Positions 1 through 9,532 of a stretch of DNA of 64,000 nt are shown piece by piece (positions within the stretch are counted from its first letter, which is position 1; each line of letters opens with the position of its first letter). The notes under the pieces are model-generated. The model was not told where the DNA came from. It searched no databases and saw only the letters and a list, made by a program, of their open reading frames with translations. The stretch is from Vibrio tubiashii. GTDB taxonomy: Bacteria > Pseudomonadota > Gammaproteobacteria > Enterobacterales > Vibrionaceae. Position numbers and translations under genes: made by a program. The stretch is from positions 2,728,001 through 2,792,000 of the forward strand of contig NZ_CP117029.1 of assembly GCF_028551255.1 (NCBI RefSeq), given 5' to 3'.

Positions 1-640
1 ACGCCACAGGCCCTGACTCAGTAAAACGCTCAAATGCTCGCCCATTATGAGGTGCCTGAGCACTAATATTGGCGATCACAGCAATCTGTTCAAAGTCATG
101 CTCGTTAAGCTCTATACCGATTTGCTCACAACAAGTGGAGATCGCACCATCAGCGGCAACCAAAAGCTTTCCTTCAACAAGATTGCTATCACTTAACGTA
201 ATTGAGACCTTCTCTTCACTGCGCTCGACTTGCTCAACCGCGGCGTGTAGGACTGTAACATTGTTATCTTGCTCGACTTGCTGATGGTAAATACGCCCCA
301 CATCGGCAAGTTCAACGACGTAACCCAAAGCATCAACGCCCACTTCTTCAGTAGTAATGTCCGTCATACCCGCGTGAGAGCGATCAGAAACATGAATATG
401 TTCAATGGGCGTTGCCACCTTCGCAATCTCTGGCCACAAGCCAAGCTGCTTTAAAATCGCAACCGTACCGTAGGACAGTGCAATCGAGCGTGAGTCAAAA
501 CCCGGATGAGCCGCGTGATCGACTTGAAACGGCTCAATGACAGCAACAGACAAAGGTTGCGGAGCAAGCTTATTGATTGCAAGGGCCAGCGTCATTCCCG
601 CCATCGCACCACCAGCAATCACCACATCAAACTGCTTCAT
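1..640 (-). CDS. ubiH: 2-octaprenyl-6-methoxyphenyl hydroxylase UbiH (5' part; runs off the left edge)
   Basis: FAD-dependent monooxygenase of ubiquinone biosynthesis, acting at the inner membrane. The minus strand from ATG at 640 stays open to base 1 and encodes about 213 residues, so the C-terminal half is missing from the window. The N-terminus shows the dinucleotide-binding fold (FDVVIAGGAMAGMTLALAI). The UbiH-type stretches HPGFDSRSIAL, HVSDRSHAGM, LVAADGA and GRAFERFTESGP follow the E. coli UbiH order closely. It starts 11 bases after the ygfB stop, so the two are probably co-transcribed. UbiI-type paralogs are the alternative, but the HPGFDxRxIAL block favours UbiH. Confidence 0.9.
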   Translation of the reverse strand, partial: MKQFDVVIAGGAMAGMTLALAINKLAPQPLSVAVIEPFQVDHAAHPGFDSRSIALSYGTVAILKQLGLWPEIAKVATPIEHIHVSDRSHAGMTDITTEEVGVDALGYVVELADVGRIYHQQVEQDNNVTVLHAAVEQVERSEEKVSITLSDSNLVEGKLLVAADGAISTCCEQIGIELNEHDFEQIAVIANISAQAPHNGRAFERFTESGPVA

Positions 641-651
641 GGAGAATCCTT

Positions 652-1230
652 TTAGTGAATCGTTGGTGCTTGCTGAGGGTCAGCTTTTTTTTGCCCAAAT
701 TCAGCATGGATAGTTAATACACATGCTTTAACATGCTCAATGACTTGCTCTAGTAGTTGAGCCTGCTCTTCTAGATCGTCATCTTCGTCAATGCCGAGCT
801 TAGCGATTTCTTCTAAATCAGCGAGCGCCTCTTTAACATCGCTTGACGCTTTCTTAAGTTCAGCATTCACCAAGCCTAAGCCTGAAATAAAATGGTTCAC
901 CCAATCAGCAAGACCATCGGCAATATCAAACAACGAAGCGCTAGCTTCTTCGTCTGGTAGTAGCATTTCGATATCCATACCAGAGCCCGTTAATTCAGCA
1001 ATGCTTGCATCCAACGTAGCTTGTGCCAGTTGCAATACTTTACTTGGCCAGCCCATACCTTCGCTTACATAATCAAAAACCATCGGTTGCCAGCTTTTAT
1101 CAGTCAAGCTTAAGCCACCACTTAACATTCCAGTTAATAATCCGTGCAACTCGGCAGGGTTCACTGCAAGCCCAGCAGACTGAAGCTCAGTGGCAAATGC
1201 TAAGTAATCAGGTAGTTTTGTTTCGCTCAT
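652..1230 (-). CDS. ygfB: YgfB / UPF0149 family protein
   Basis: A 192-residue acidic, mostly helical protein of the UPF0149 (YecA/YgfB) family. The family features are the N-terminal [14 protein letters not shown] block (about residues 21-34) and [13 protein letters not shown] in the middle. Family members have no agreed enzymatic role; YgfB in other gammaproteobacteria has been linked to regulation and antibiotic tolerance. It lies directly upstream of ubiH on the same strand and is divergent from zapA, a long-conserved arrangement around the ssrS locus. Length matches the family. The start at 1230 is the first ATG of the conserved N-terminus; the ribosome-binding site is weak. Confidence 0.88.
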   Translation of the reverse strand: MSETKLPDYLAFATELQSAGLAVNPAELHGLLTGMLSGGLSLTDKSWQPMVFDYVSEGMGWPSKVLQLAQATLDASIAELTGSGMDIEMLLPDEEASASLFDIADGLADWVNHFISGLGLVNAELKKASSDVKEALADLEEIAKLGIDEDDDLEEQAQLLEQVIEHVKACVLTIHAEFGQKKADPQQAPTIH

Positions 1231-1466
1231 TGGATTAGCCTAAATATGTCTAAATATCCTCAATCGTATCACTTACCATCGCGAGCGAAAACGAGCGATT
1301 AGCAATTGTGGGCAGCTTTTACACAAATTGCCCAATTACTGTGTTATTGCGCCCTGATTTGCTTATCGCTGTTCTGAAAAGCTTGAATCTTAATGGGCGT
1401 TTTCCTATAGTTTCTTCCTCGGTGATTATCTGCTTTATCACCTTAGGCAACAGATATAGAGTCGAT

Positions 1467-1775
1467 ATGAGTAATCAAGCGGTAGAAGTTGAAATCTTAG
1501 GCAAACTCACTCGGGTAAATTGTCCGGCAGGGCAAGAAGAGTCATTGATTAAAGCCGCAGAGCGTCTTGAAGAACGTTTACAAGACATGTCAGCCAAAAC
1601 CAAGATTACTAATGAAGTTCAACTTTTGACCTTTGTTGCGTTAAACTTTTGTCATGAGCTTGAAGCTCGTGATAGTAATTCTAAGCAGGAACAAGATGCC
1701 ATGTTTGAGCGAATGGAACTCCTTTCGGCATCACTAGACAGCGCGATTAGTAAAGTAAAGCCAGGACAGCAATAA
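1467..1775 (+). CDS. zapA: Cell division protein ZapA
   Basis: A 102-residue FtsZ-associated protein that promotes Z-ring assembly in the cytoplasm. The N-terminal globular part (VEVEILGKLTRVNCPAGQEESL) precedes a long coiled coil (about residues 30-95, rich in Glu, Leu and Lys) that mediates dimer and tetramer formation. The reading frame is open further upstream to 1308. The ATG at 1467 is chosen because the ZapA family starts at this point and the 53 extra residues are hydrophobic and unlike ZapA. The gene is followed by 6S RNA and fau, the conserved zapA-ssrS-fau order. Confidence 0.92.
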   Translation: MSNQAVEVEILGKLTRVNCPAGQEESLIKAAERLEERLQDMSAKTKITNEVQLLTFVALNFCHELEARDSNSKQEQDAMFERMELLSASLDSAISKVKPGQQ

Positions 1776-1794
1776 ACCTTTACACCGTCAAGAA

Positions 1795-1979
1795 TTTACC
1801 CTGGAGTGTTCGTTAGGGGATTAAGTCCCTGAGCCGATAAGCAATACCTAAGGGTTAGTACTTGATAGCTATTGAGCAAGCTCGGCTTGTACCGAGAAGC
1901 CTACGGTTATCTCTGCTGATCCGCCTTGAACCAGCTGGTTCAAGGGTCCATTTCTCCAACGGCACTCTGGGGTATCCCT
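1795..1979 (+). ncRNA. ssrS: 6S RNA
   Basis: About 185 bases between zapA and fau. Visible features match E. coli 6S RNA in order: closing-stem strands CCCTGGAGTGTTCG and CACTCTGGGGTAT at the two ends, the conserved block AAGTCCCTGAGCCGATA near 1825, GAGCAAGCTCGG...CCGAGAAGCCT near 1876, and CCTTGAACC...GGTTCAAGGG near 1922-1947. 6S RNA mimics an open promoter and sequesters sigma-70 RNA polymerase in stationary phase. The exact ends were set from the closing stem and may be off by several bases. Confidence 0.9.
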
Positions 1980-1998
1980 TTCACGATACCCTGCAACC

Positions 1999-2598
1999 AT
2001 GGGTAACGTCATGACGCTTTCCAGACAAGACTTCCGTAAAAGCATCCGCCAAAAACGCAACCAATTATCCAGTGATGTGCAACATCTCGCCGGTTTAGAC
2101 TTGGTGCGACAATTTTCACAGCTACCTGAGCTCGCGCAAGCACAACATATTGCCTTGTACCTTACGACTGACGGTGAACTTGAAACCATGCCCCTCATTG
2201 AGTGGCTATGGCAGCAAGGTAAAAAGACTTACCTGCCCGTCATTCATCCTTTTTCCAAAGGTCACCTGTTGTTTCTACACTATGACAGCTCAACCCCTAT
2301 GGTGCTCAATCGCTATTCAATTGCTGAACCTAAGCTTGATCAAACCACAATCCTGCCGGCAAAGTCTCTCGACATCATTTGCACGCCATTGGTCGGTTTT
2401 GACTCGACAGGCCATCGCCTTGGCATGGGTGGCGGGTATTACGACCGCACTTTAGAACCTTGGTTTAAGACAGGTCAAGGCCCTATGCCTATTGGCCTAG
2501 CGCATGATTGCCAACACGTCGAGAAACTACCTATCGAGTCTTGGGATGTCCCTTTACCTAAAATTGTGACTCCAACCAAGATTTGGCAATGGGATTAA
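1999..2598 (+). CDS. fau: 5-formyltetrahydrofolate cyclo-ligase
   Basis: ATP-dependent conversion of 5-formyl-THF to 5,10-methenyl-THF in the cytoplasm (199 residues, normal length; E. coli ygfA). The family signature GMGGGYYDRTL is near residue 143-153, and RQDFRKSIRQKRNQ at the N-terminus carries the nucleotide-binding lysine region. It begins 20 bases after the end of 6S RNA, in the conserved ssrS-fau transcription unit. The ATG at 2011 (MTLSRQDF) is an equally possible start, since neither has a strong ribosome-binding site. Confidence 0.93.
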   Translation: MGNVMTLSRQDFRKSIRQKRNQLSSDVQHLAGLDLVRQFSQLPELAQAQHIALYLTTDGELETMPLIEWLWQQGKKTYLPVIHPFSKGHLLFLHYDSSTPMVLNRYSIAEPKLDQTTILPAKSLDIICTPLVGFDSTGHRLGMGGGYYDRTLEPWFKTGQGPMPIGLAHDCQHVEKLPIESWDVPLPKIVTPTKIWQWD

Positions 2599-2650
2599 CC
2601 CTGCTCGCTAGAATCCGCTAGCTTGGCTTCAAGTCTGCTAGAGATAGGGC

Positions 2651-2656
2651 TATAAT
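2651..2656 (+). promoter_or_regulatory. Probable -10 element of the rpiA promoter
   Basis: A perfect TATAAT hexamer lies 43 bases upstream of the rpiA ATG, followed by a GC-rich CGCGCC stretch. The -35 side is weak (TTCAAG or TTGGCT nearby), so only the -10 is called. Confidence 0.5.
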
Positions 2657-2698
2657 CGCGCCGCAATCATTTTTATTACCGCCTTTAGGAGATGAGCA

Positions 2699-3355
2699 AT
2701 GACTCAAGATGAAATGAAGAAAGAAGCTGGTTGGGCAGCACTTAAGTATGTCGAAAAAGGCAGCATTGTAGGTGTTGGTACGGGCTCGACGGTAAATCAC
2801 TTCATCGATGCACTAGCAACCATGAAAGAAGAGATTAAAGGTGCGGTTTCAAGCTCTGAAGCGTCAACGAAGAAACTTGAAGAGTTAGAGATTAAGGTTT
2901 TCGACTGTAATGAAGTCGCGGGCCTAGATATCTATGTTGACGGTGCTGACGAAATCAACGCGACTCGCGATATGATCAAAGGCGGCGGCGCTGCCCTAAC
3001 GCGTGAGAAAATCGTTGCTGCTATTTCAGACAAATTTGTTTGTATCGTCGACAACACGAAAGCGGTTGATGTACTGGGTAACTTCCCTCTACCTGTTGAA
3101 GTGATTCCAATGGCACGCTCATACGTGGCTCGCGAGTTAGTTAAGCTAGGTGGTGATCCTGCATACCGTGAAGGTGTTATCACAGACAACGGCAATGTGA
3201 TTCTTGATGTTTACGGCATGCAGATTACTGATCCAAAAGATCTTGAAGATAAAATCAATGCCATCGCTGGCGTAGTTACCGTTGGTCTATTTGCCCACCG
3301 TGGTGCAGACGTAGTAATTACTGGCACGCCAGAAGGTGCAAAAATCGAAGAATAA
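2699..3355 (+). CDS. rpiA: Ribose-5-phosphate isomerase A
   Basis: Interconverts ribose-5-phosphate and ribulose-5-phosphate in the pentose phosphate pathway. The 218-residue length is standard. [12 protein letters not shown] (about residues 24-35) is the phosphate-binding loop. DGADEIN (about 81-87) and [11 protein letters not shown] (about 94-104) are the catalytic blocks with the conserved Asp, Glu and Lys. A clear ribosome-binding site (TTTAGGAGATGAGC) precedes the ATG. It has its own promoter and is followed by a hairpin terminator. Confidence 0.97.
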   Translation: MTQDEMKKEAGWAALKYVEKGSIVGVGTGSTVNHFIDALATMKEEIKGAVSSSEASTKKLEELEIKVFDCNEVAGLDIYVDGADEINATRDMIKGGGAALTREKIVAAISDKFVCIVDNTKAVDVLGNFPLPVEVIPMARSYVARELVKLGGDPAYREGVITDNGNVILDVYGMQITDPKDLEDKINAIAGVVTVGLFAHRGADVVITGTPEGAKIEE

Positions 3356-3381
3356 GCGCTTCATTTTTGTCATTTCATTAC

Positions 3382-3408
3382 AAACGGTGCCTATTGGCGC
3401 CGTTTTTT
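3382..3408 (+). terminator. Rho-independent terminator after rpiA
   Basis: Stem AACGGTGCC / GGCGCCGTT with a TATT loop and a run of six T, 26 bases after the rpiA stop. Confidence 0.85.
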
Positions 3409-3498
3409 CATTTTACTCTATAAAAATTATGCCTTATTCCGTAATTTTCTTACCCAAAGTGTATTTTTTTTGTTAACTTAATGGTCAGAAGACGCACA

Positions 3499-3544
3499 AG
3501 GAAAACGTTTGCGTGCCACATAACGTCTACAAAAACGTTTGCTT
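3499..3544 (+). promoter_or_regulatory. Two tandem PurR-like operator boxes upstream of serA
   Basis: Two 16-bp sites resemble the PurR consensus ACGCAAACGTTTGCGT: AGGAAAACGTTTGCGT at 3499-3514 and ACAAAAACGTTTGCTT at 3529-3544. Both share the core AAAACGTTTGC. Their centres are 30 bp apart, about three helical turns. They lie 64-109 bases upstream of the serA ATG. Assignment to PurR is by motif only; another LacI-family regulator with the same core is possible. Confidence 0.55.
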
Positions 3545-3607
3545 TACCTGCTTTTGCTTAATGTGCGCCCGTTAAGCCCAAATTTCCCCACTTTAAGGAA
3601 GAAGACA

Positions 3608-4837
3608 ATGGCCAAAGTTTCACTGGAAAAAGATAAAATTAAAATCCTCTTGCTTGAAGGTCTACACCCATCATCTGTAGAAGTTCTTCAGGCTGCTGGC
3701 TACACCAATATTGAATACCACAAAGGCTCGCTTCCAGAGGAAGAGTTACTTGAAGCGGTGAAAGACGTTCACTTTATCGGTATTCGCTCGCGCACTAATC
3801 TATCTCAGCAAGTGATTGACGCAGCAGAGAAACTGGTTGCGATTGGCTGTTTCTGTATTGGTACCAACCAAGTTGATCTTAAAGCAGCGGCGACTCGCGG
3901 CATTCCAGTGTTTAACGCACCATTCTCAAACACGCGCAGTGTGGCAGAGCTGGTTCTTGGACAAGTCCTACTGCTGCTACGTGGTATCCCAGAGAAGAAC
4001 GCTTTAGCGCACCGTGGCATTTGGAAGAAAAGTGCCGACAACTCATACGAAGCTCGCGGCAAGCGCTTAGGTATTATTGGTTACGGCCATATCGGTACTC
4101 AGCTAGGCATTATCGCTGAAAACCTTGGTATGCGTGTTTACTTCTACGATATTGAAAACAAGTTATCACTCGGTAACGCTACTCAAGTTCATACTATGAG
4201 TGAACTGCTGAATAAGTGTGATGTTATTTCGCTTCATGTTCCGGAAACGGCTGGAACCAAGAACATGATGGGCGCGGAAGAGTTTGCTCGAATGAAGCCA
4301 GGTTCAATCTTCATCAACGCTGCTCGCGGTACTGTGGTAGATATTGAAGCGCTATGCCACAGCCTAGAAGCAGGTCACCTTGCTGGCGCGGCAATTGACG
4401 TGTTCCCAACAGAGCCAAAAACAAACGCAGACCCATTTGAGTCACCACTGCAGAAGTTTGACAATGTTATCTTAACGCCTCACGTTGGCGGCTCAACTCA
4501 AGAAGCGCAAGAAAACATTGGTGTTGAAGTGGCTGGCAAGCTAGCTAAGTACTCAGATAACGGTTCTACCCTATCAAGTGTTAACTTCCCTGAAGTGTCA
4601 CTGCCAGAGCACCGCGACTGTTCACGCTTACTACACATTCACCAAAACCGTCCGGGTATCCTGACGCAAATTAACACCATTTTTGCTGAAGAAGGGATTA
4701 ACATCGCCGGTCAGTACCTGCAAACGGCCGCAGATTTCGGTTATGTGGTTATTGATGTGGAAACAGAGCGCTCAGAAGAAGCACTTAAGAAACTTAAGAG
4801 CATCGAAGGGACTATCCGCGCACGTATCCTGCACTAA
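3608..4837 (+). CDS. serA: D-3-phosphoglycerate dehydrogenase
   Basis: First committed step of serine synthesis, oxidising 3-phosphoglycerate with NAD. From the ATG at 3608 (MAKVSLEKDKIKILLLEG; ribosome-binding site AAGGAAGAAGACA) it is 409 residues, the size of the E. coli enzyme. It has the GTNQVDL block, the NAD fold GIIGYGHIGTQLG, the catalytic Arg-Glu-His set in the AARGTVVD and TPHVGGSTQEA regions, and a C-terminal ACT domain (about 340-409) for serine feedback. The frame is open upstream to 3539, but that stretch has no family similarity. Confidence 0.97.
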   Translation: MAKVSLEKDKIKILLLEGLHPSSVEVLQAAGYTNIEYHKGSLPEEELLEAVKDVHFIGIRSRTNLSQQVIDAAEKLVAIGCFCIGTNQVDLKAAATRGIPVFNAPFSNTRSVAELVLGQVLLLLRGIPEKNALAHRGIWKKSADNSYEARGKRLGIIGYGHIGTQLGIIAENLGMRVYFYDIENKLSLGNATQVHTMSELLNKCDVISLHVPETAGTKNMMGAEEFARMKPGSIFINAARGTVVDIEALCHSLEAGHLAGAAIDVFPTEPKTNADPFESPLQKFDNVILTPHVGGSTQEAQENIGVEVAGKLAKYSDNGSTLSSVNFPEVSLPEHRDCSRLLHIHQNRPGILTQINTIFAEEGINIAGQYLQTAADFGYVVIDVETERSEEALKKLKSIEGTIRARILH

Positions 4838-4854
4838 TCCCGCTGTTAAGATCG

Positions 4855-4885
4855 AAAAAACCACCGACTTGTCGGTGGTTTTTTT
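4855..4885. terminator. Bidirectional terminator between serA and ilvH
   Basis: Perfect stem CCACCGAC / GTCGGTGG with a two-base loop, flanked by an A-run and a T-run, between the convergent serA and ilvH genes. Confidence 0.92.
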
Positions 4886-4902
4886 GTTGGATTGTTAACA
4901 AG

Positions 4903-5397
4903 TTAAGGTTTTAGAGCACGCTCACCACGAGCAATGCCCACAACGCCGCTTCGCGCTACTTCAATCACTTCTGTCACTTCCGACAGTGCCTGAATAAAGG
5001 CATCAAGTTTCTCGCTAGTACCCGCCATTTGTACTGTGTACTGAGAGGCTGTGACATCAACAATCTGTCCACGGAAAATATCGGCTGTACGCTTAACTTC
5101 CGCGCGAGAGAATCCACTCGCCTTTACTTTTACCATCATCAATTCGCGTTCAATATGGTCAAGCTCAGAGACCTCTTGAACTTTAAGCACATCAATCAGC
5201 TTGTTTAATTGCTTCTGGATCTGCTCTAGCTCCATATCGTCTGAAATAGTGGTAATGTTCAGGCGCGATAAGGTTTCATCATCGGTTGGTGAAACGGTCA
5301 GAGATTCAATGTTGTAAGCGCGCTGAGAGAAAAGGCCAACCACGCGAGAAAGTGCACCGGGTTGGTTTTCCATTAGTAGTGAAATAATGTGTCTCAT
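4903..5397 (-). CDS. ilvH: Acetolactate synthase III, small regulatory subunit
   Basis: Regulatory subunit of acetohydroxyacid synthase, binding valine through an N-terminal ACT domain (RHIISLLMENQPGALSRVVGLFSQRAYNIESL). The 164-residue length matches IlvH. It starts one base after the ilvI stop, so the two are translationally coupled. The C-terminal half (about 80-164) has the VARSGVVGIARGE ending typical of the family. Confidence 0.97.
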   Translation of the reverse strand: MRHIISLLMENQPGALSRVVGLFSQRAYNIESLTVSPTDDETLSRLNITTISDDMELEQIQKQLNKLIDVLKVQEVSELDHIERELMMVKVKASGFSRAEVKRTADIFRGQIVDVTASQYTVQMAGTSEKLDAFIQALSEVTEVIEVARSGVVGIARGERALKP

Positions 5398-5398
5398 A

Positions 5399-7123
5399 TT
5401 AAGTTCTCTCCGTCTTGCTTAACCACATTTTGTCCATGCCTTCGCCTTTGATCTGCATTGGGTATACATGCTCTGTTTCATCAACATTGATATCTACAAA
5501 CACCAATCTATCTTTCATATCTAGCGCTTGCTTCAAACCAGCCTCAAGCTGATCTGGTGACTCAATGCGAATCCCCACATGTCCATATGCTTCTGCGATA
5601 GCTGCAAAATCAGGAACAGAACTCATGTAAGAGTTAGAGTGTCGACCTTGGTAAATAATGTCTTGCCACTGCTTTACCATGCCTAAGAATCGGTTGTTGA
5701 GGTTAATAATCTTAACCGGAATATCGTATTGCATTGCCGTCGATAGCTCCTGAATGTTCATCTGGATACTACCGTCACCGGTAACAACAACAACTTCTTC
5801 GTCTGGTTTAGCGAATTTCACACCCATTCCCGCAGGTAGGCCAAAGCCCATAGTGCCAAGACCACCAGAATTGATCCAACGACGCGGTTTGTTGAATGGA
5901 TAGTACAGCGCAGCAAACATCTGGTGCTGACCTACATCAGAGGCAACGTAAGCATCACCATTGGTCAGTTTGTGCAGTGTTTCAATAACTTGTTGCGGTT
6001 TAATACGCTCCGGAGACGTTTCGTAAGACAAGCATTGACGTTCACGCCACACTTGAATCTCATCCCACCAGCGATTCAATGCTTCTTGATCATTGGTGCT
6101 GCCCTGCTCTTCTAGCAAGTTAACCATGCTCTCAAGGACTTTCTCAGCCGAACCTACGATGGGAAGATCGGCTTTTACGTTCTTTGAAATCGAAGAAGGA
6201 TCGATATCAATATGCATCACTTTAGCATCAGGACAGTACTTTTCTAGGTTGTTAGTGGTTCGGTCATCAAAACGAACACCGACACCAAAAATCAGATCTG
6301 CATTGTGCATAGCCATGTTAGCTTCATACACACCGTGCATACCTAACATGCCTAAAGAATTCTTATGTGTGCCTGGAAACGCGCCAAGCCCCATTAAGGT
6401 ACTGACCACTGGCAAGTTTAGCGCTTCGGCCAGTTTAGTAAGATGCTGCTCAGCTTCAGAAATGACCGCACCACCACCAACATAAAGTACTGGCTTCTTC
6501 GCTTCTAAAAGCGTCTTAAGACCTTTTTTGATCTGGCCTTTATGACCAGTAGTTGTCGGTTTGTATGAGCGCATCGACAATGATTGCGGGTATTCATATG
6601 GCAATTTTACCTGAGGATTCATGACATCTTTAGGTAAGTCGATCAAAACTGGGCCAGGTCTACCGGTAGTGGCAATATAGAAAGCTTTCTTCACTGTTTC
6701 AGGAATATCTTCTGCTTTCTTAACAAGGAAACTGTGTTTAACCACTGGGCGAGATACACCAACGATGTCACACTCTTGGAAGGCGTCGTTACCAATCATG
6801 TTGTTTGGCACGTTACCTGAGATAACGATCATTGGGATTGAGTCCATGTATGCGGTCGCAATACCTGTGATGGTATTAGTTGCACCAGGACCTGAACAGA
6901 CTAGCACCACGCCAGGGTTGCCAGTCGCACGTGCATAACCATCAGCCATATGCGTAGCGGCTTGCTCATGACGTACTAGAACGTGTTTGATTTGGTCGGT
7001 TTTAGCGTGAAGCGCATCGTAAATATCAAGAACAGAGCCTCCTGGGTAACCAAAGATCTGTTCAACGTTTTCTTCGATCAGAGATTGCACAACCATCTCT
7101 GCACCGGACAACATTGCTGCCAT
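5399..7123 (-). CDS. ilvI: Acetolactate synthase III, large catalytic subunit
   Basis: Thiamine-diphosphate enzyme condensing pyruvate (or pyruvate with 2-oxobutyrate) in valine, leucine and isoleucine synthesis. From the ATG at 7123 ([15 protein letters not shown]) it is 574 residues, the IlvI length. A strong ribosome-binding site (TTAAGGAGAATAAT) fixes this start; a longer frame to 7183 is ignored. It shows [15 protein letters not shown], the catalytic Glu in [19 protein letters not shown], and the thiamine-diphosphate motif [15 protein letters not shown]. Forms an operon with ilvH. Confidence 0.97.
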   Translation of the reverse strand: MAAMLSGAEMVVQSLIEENVEQIFGYPGGSVLDIYDALHAKTDQIKHVLVRHEQAATHMADGYARATGNPGVVLVCSGPGATNTITGIATAYMDSIPMIVISGNVPNNMIGNDAFQECDIVGVSRPVVKHSFLVKKAEDIPETVKKAFYIATTGRPGPVLIDLPKDVMNPQVKLPYEYPQSLSMRSYKPTTTGHKGQIKKGLKTLLEAKKPVLYVGGGAVISEAEQHLTKLAEALNLPVVSTLMGLGAFPGTHKNSLGMLGMHGVYEANMAMHNADLIFGVGVRFDDRTTNNLEKYCPDAKVMHIDIDPSSISKNVKADLPIVGSAEKVLESMVNLLEEQGSTNDQEALNRWWDEIQVWRERQCLSYETSPERIKPQQVIETLHKLTNGDAYVASDVGQHQMFAALYYPFNKPRRWINSGGLGTMGFGLPAGMGVKFAKPDEEVVVVTGDGSIQMNIQELSTAMQYDIPVKIINLNNRFLGMVKQWQDIIYQGRHSNSYMSSVPDFAAIAEAYGHVGIRIESPDQLEAGLKQALDMKDRLVFVDINVDETEHVYPMQIKGEGMDKMWLSKTERT

Positions 7124-7486
7124 ATTATTCTCCTTAACCAGTTTTCCGCCACATAAGGTCAATGTGATGGACTGGTTTTTCATAGTTAGGTCTTATTCGT
7201 AGCCTAAATCGAAATACTTCCACTTTTTCGGCTATGTCTTGCTCACAGGTAACATAAAGCAAGGTCACGCAACAAATGTAACGTTTTATTATCAATGGGT
7301 CTAATGCGATTTCCATCTCACTTTAAACAATATGCTATTTATCAACATCAAGTTACAGAAACCGGCTAATAAGAAAACCAAAACTAGATAGTTAAACCAT
7401 AAATACAAATAAATTCGGTTAATAATTTTAGACTAACTTTTCAATATTCAGCGAATCGTCGTGGTAAGTAAGCTGAAAAGCAGGAT
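7124..7486. other. AT-rich upstream region of ilvIH
   Basis: No gene seen. On the minus strand this is the ilvIH promoter and leader. It is AT-rich, as expected where Lrp or LeuO-type proteins bind, but I cannot point to a certain operator. AACCAGT (minus strand 7177-7171) could pair with ACTGGTT (7142-7136) just ahead of the ilvI ribosome-binding site. Short frames here have no family likeness. Confidence 0.5.
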
Positions 7487-7530
7487 AAAAAAATCCCTCA
7501 GAAAGCAAATAATCTCTCTGAGGGATTTTT
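7487..7530 (-). terminator. Terminator after the acyl-CoA ligase gene
   Basis: Stem AAATCCCTCAGA / TCTGAGGGATTT (12 bp) followed on the minus strand by a seven-base T-run, 31 bases beyond the stop of the acyl-CoA ligase gene. Confidence 0.88.
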
Positions 7531-7560
7531 AAACAGTTGCGAAATTTACTAGCGAGAAAG

Positions 7561-9369
7561 TTACTTCTTCTCTACCTTATCGTTGTACATTTCTTCAATT
7601 TCATCCTGATATTTGTCGTTAATCACTTTGCGACGCAGTTTCTGTGTCGGTGTTAACTCACCAGCATCCATTGAGAAAGCCTTTGGTAGCAGTTTAAATT
7701 TCTTCACCTGCTCAAATTTAGCCAGTTCTTGCTGTAATTCGTTGACGCGTTTTTCTAGCATCTCCACCACTTGGTGGTGCTTAATTAGCTCAACGCGATC
7801 GTGGTATTTGATGTTTAGTTCTTTGGCATACTCTTCCAAAGAGTCGTAGCAAGGAACAATAAGAGCCGAAACAAACTTGCGCGTGTCTGCAATAACAGCG
7901 ATCTGTTCGATAAAGTGATCTTTACCAATCGCACCTTCAATCATCTGCGGCGCGATGTATTTACCACCCGATGTCTTCATCAGCTCTTTAATTCGATCGG
8001 TAATAAACAGGTTACCATTTTCATCGATATGACCTGCATCACCGGTTTTTAAGAAGCCATGCTCATCGAACGTCTTAGCTGTCTCTTCCGGCATCTTGTA
8101 GTAGCCACGCATTACCATAGGGCCACGAACTAAGATCTCATTGTTTTCACCAATCTTAACCTGAGCACCTGGCATCGCCATACCAATCGAGTCTGGGTTA
8201 AAGCACTTATCATCCCAACACGATACGGTCGCAGTGGTTTCTGTCATGCCATAACCAAGCTTGACGTTGATCCCGATAGCATGGAAAAAACGACCTATGG
8301 TTTCGTCTAGCTTTGCGCCCCCACAAGGCATAAAGTTGATTTGTCCACCGAGTAGTGCTCGTAATTTCGATAGCACTAACTTATCCGCCAAAGCATGAGA
8401 CTTCTTGAGTACGATTGAAGGTTTACGTCCTTCTTGATGACACACAGCCATCTTAGCGCCCATGTTGACTGCCCAAGTAAACAAGACTTTGCGAATAAAT
8501 GGTGCTTTGGCGACTTTTTCATGAATGGCAGAGAAAATCTTTTCGTAAAAGCGCGGAACCGCACACATCACGGTTGGGCGTACTTCACTCAAGGCGTCAC
8601 GAACCTGCATGGTATCTTGCAGATAGCAGTTGGTCGCCCCTCTATACAAAACGTAGAAAGTCCAAGCACGTTCAAATACATGAGAAAGAGGTAAGAAGCT
8701 AAGAGAAACATCGCTCTGCGATAAGCTTAAACGCTGATCATGTCCTTCAAGCTGAGCACCAATGTTGGCGTAATCTAGCATCACGCCTTTCGGTTGACCT
8801 GTAGTACCTGAGGTGTAAATCAAAGTAAGAAGATCATCAAGATTCGCTTGTTCTAAAAGGATATCAAGCTCTTGCTGATGCACTTTATCTACATTGGCAA
8901 TCAGTCGCTGCCAACTAATGGCAAACTCATGTTCACCCACATCGATGTCATCAGACATCGCGACGATAAGTTCAAGCTGCTCACATTGGTCAAAAATAGA
9001 CACGGCAGCGTCAAATTGAGGCTGCTCACCAACAAACAGCACTCGGACGTCAGCATCTTGCAAGATGTAAGCAGATTGAGCCGCCGTGTTGGTTGGGTAA
9101 ATCGGTACGGTCACCGCACGAACTTGCAGAGCGGCAAAGTCTGCGATTGTCCACTGCGGCATATTGTTAGAGAAGATACCGATCTTGTCTTGAATTCGGA
9201 TACCGTGAGCCAATAGAGCAAGTGACAAACCGTCCACTTGCTGACCAAACTGCTTCCAGCTAATGCCATTCCAAACATTGCCTACTTTATGCTTAAGCGC
9301 AATGCGATCATTGCCTTTTGCAATCTGGTCTCGAATACGTTTTACGATATGAAAATCTAGGTTGGCCAT
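7561..9369 (-). CDS. Long-chain fatty acid--CoA ligase (AMP-dependent synthetase family)
   Basis: Activates long-chain fatty acids to acyl-CoA through an acyl-adenylate, probably at the inner membrane face. From the ATG at 9369 ([15 protein letters not shown]; ribosome-binding site AAAGGTAGTAAAG) it is 602 residues. The ATP-binding P-loop [13 protein letters not shown] is at about 183-195. [14 protein letters not shown] is the adenylate motif, [14 protein letters not shown] and [18 protein letters not shown] follow. It resembles the long FACS subgroup (FadD15 or AMP-forming ligase of COG1022) more than E. coli FadD, so no symbol is given. It stands alone between ilvIH and leuO. Confidence 0.88.
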   Translation of the reverse strand: MANLDFHIVKRIRDQIAKGNDRIALKHKVGNVWNGISWKQFGQQVDGLSLALLAHGIRIQDKIGIFSNNMPQWTIADFAALQVRAVTVPIYPTNTAAQSAYILQDADVRVLFVGEQPQFDAAVSIFDQCEQLELIVAMSDDIDVGEHEFAISWQRLIANVDKVHQQELDILLEQANLDDLLTLIYTSGTTGQPKGVMLDYANIGAQLEGHDQRLSLSQSDVSLSFLPLSHVFERAWTFYVLYRGATNCYLQDTMQVRDALSEVRPTVMCAVPRFYEKIFSAIHEKVAKAPFIRKVLFTWAVNMGAKMAVCHQEGRKPSIVLKKSHALADKLVLSKLRALLGGQINFMPCGGAKLDETIGRFFHAIGINVKLGYGMTETTATVSCWDDKCFNPDSIGMAMPGAQVKIGENNEILVRGPMVMRGYYKMPEETAKTFDEHGFLKTGDAGHIDENGNLFITDRIKELMKTSGGKYIAPQMIEGAIGKDHFIEQIAVIADTRKFVSALIVPCYDSLEEYAKELNIKYHDRVELIKHHQVVEMLEKRVNELQQELAKFEQVKKFKLLPKAFSMDAGELTPTQKLRRKVINDKYQDEIEEMYNDKVEKK

Positions 9370-9476
9370 CTTTACTACCTTTAGCTTACACCTGTAAGCT
9401 TTAATCAGCGCACAAGTGTACATTTCGCTTTAGAAAAGGCAACTGATGAGCGTCAAAGTTATCAATATAAATAGTA

Positions 9477-9510
9477 AAAAACCTTGAATGGCGGGACCAT
9501 TCAAGGTTTT
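9477..9510 (-). terminator. Terminator after leuO
   Basis: Stem ACCTTGAATGG / CCATTCAAGGT (11 bp, perfect) with loop CGGGA and a T-run on the minus strand, just beyond the leuO stop. Confidence 0.88.
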
Positions 9511-9532
9511 AAATTGCAGTAAAATGTGACGA

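Noticed and set aside
7134..7316. 60-residue frame upstream of ilvI
   Set aside because: It overlaps the ilvI leader, has no ribosome-binding site, and its content is not leader-like (no run of branched-chain codons).
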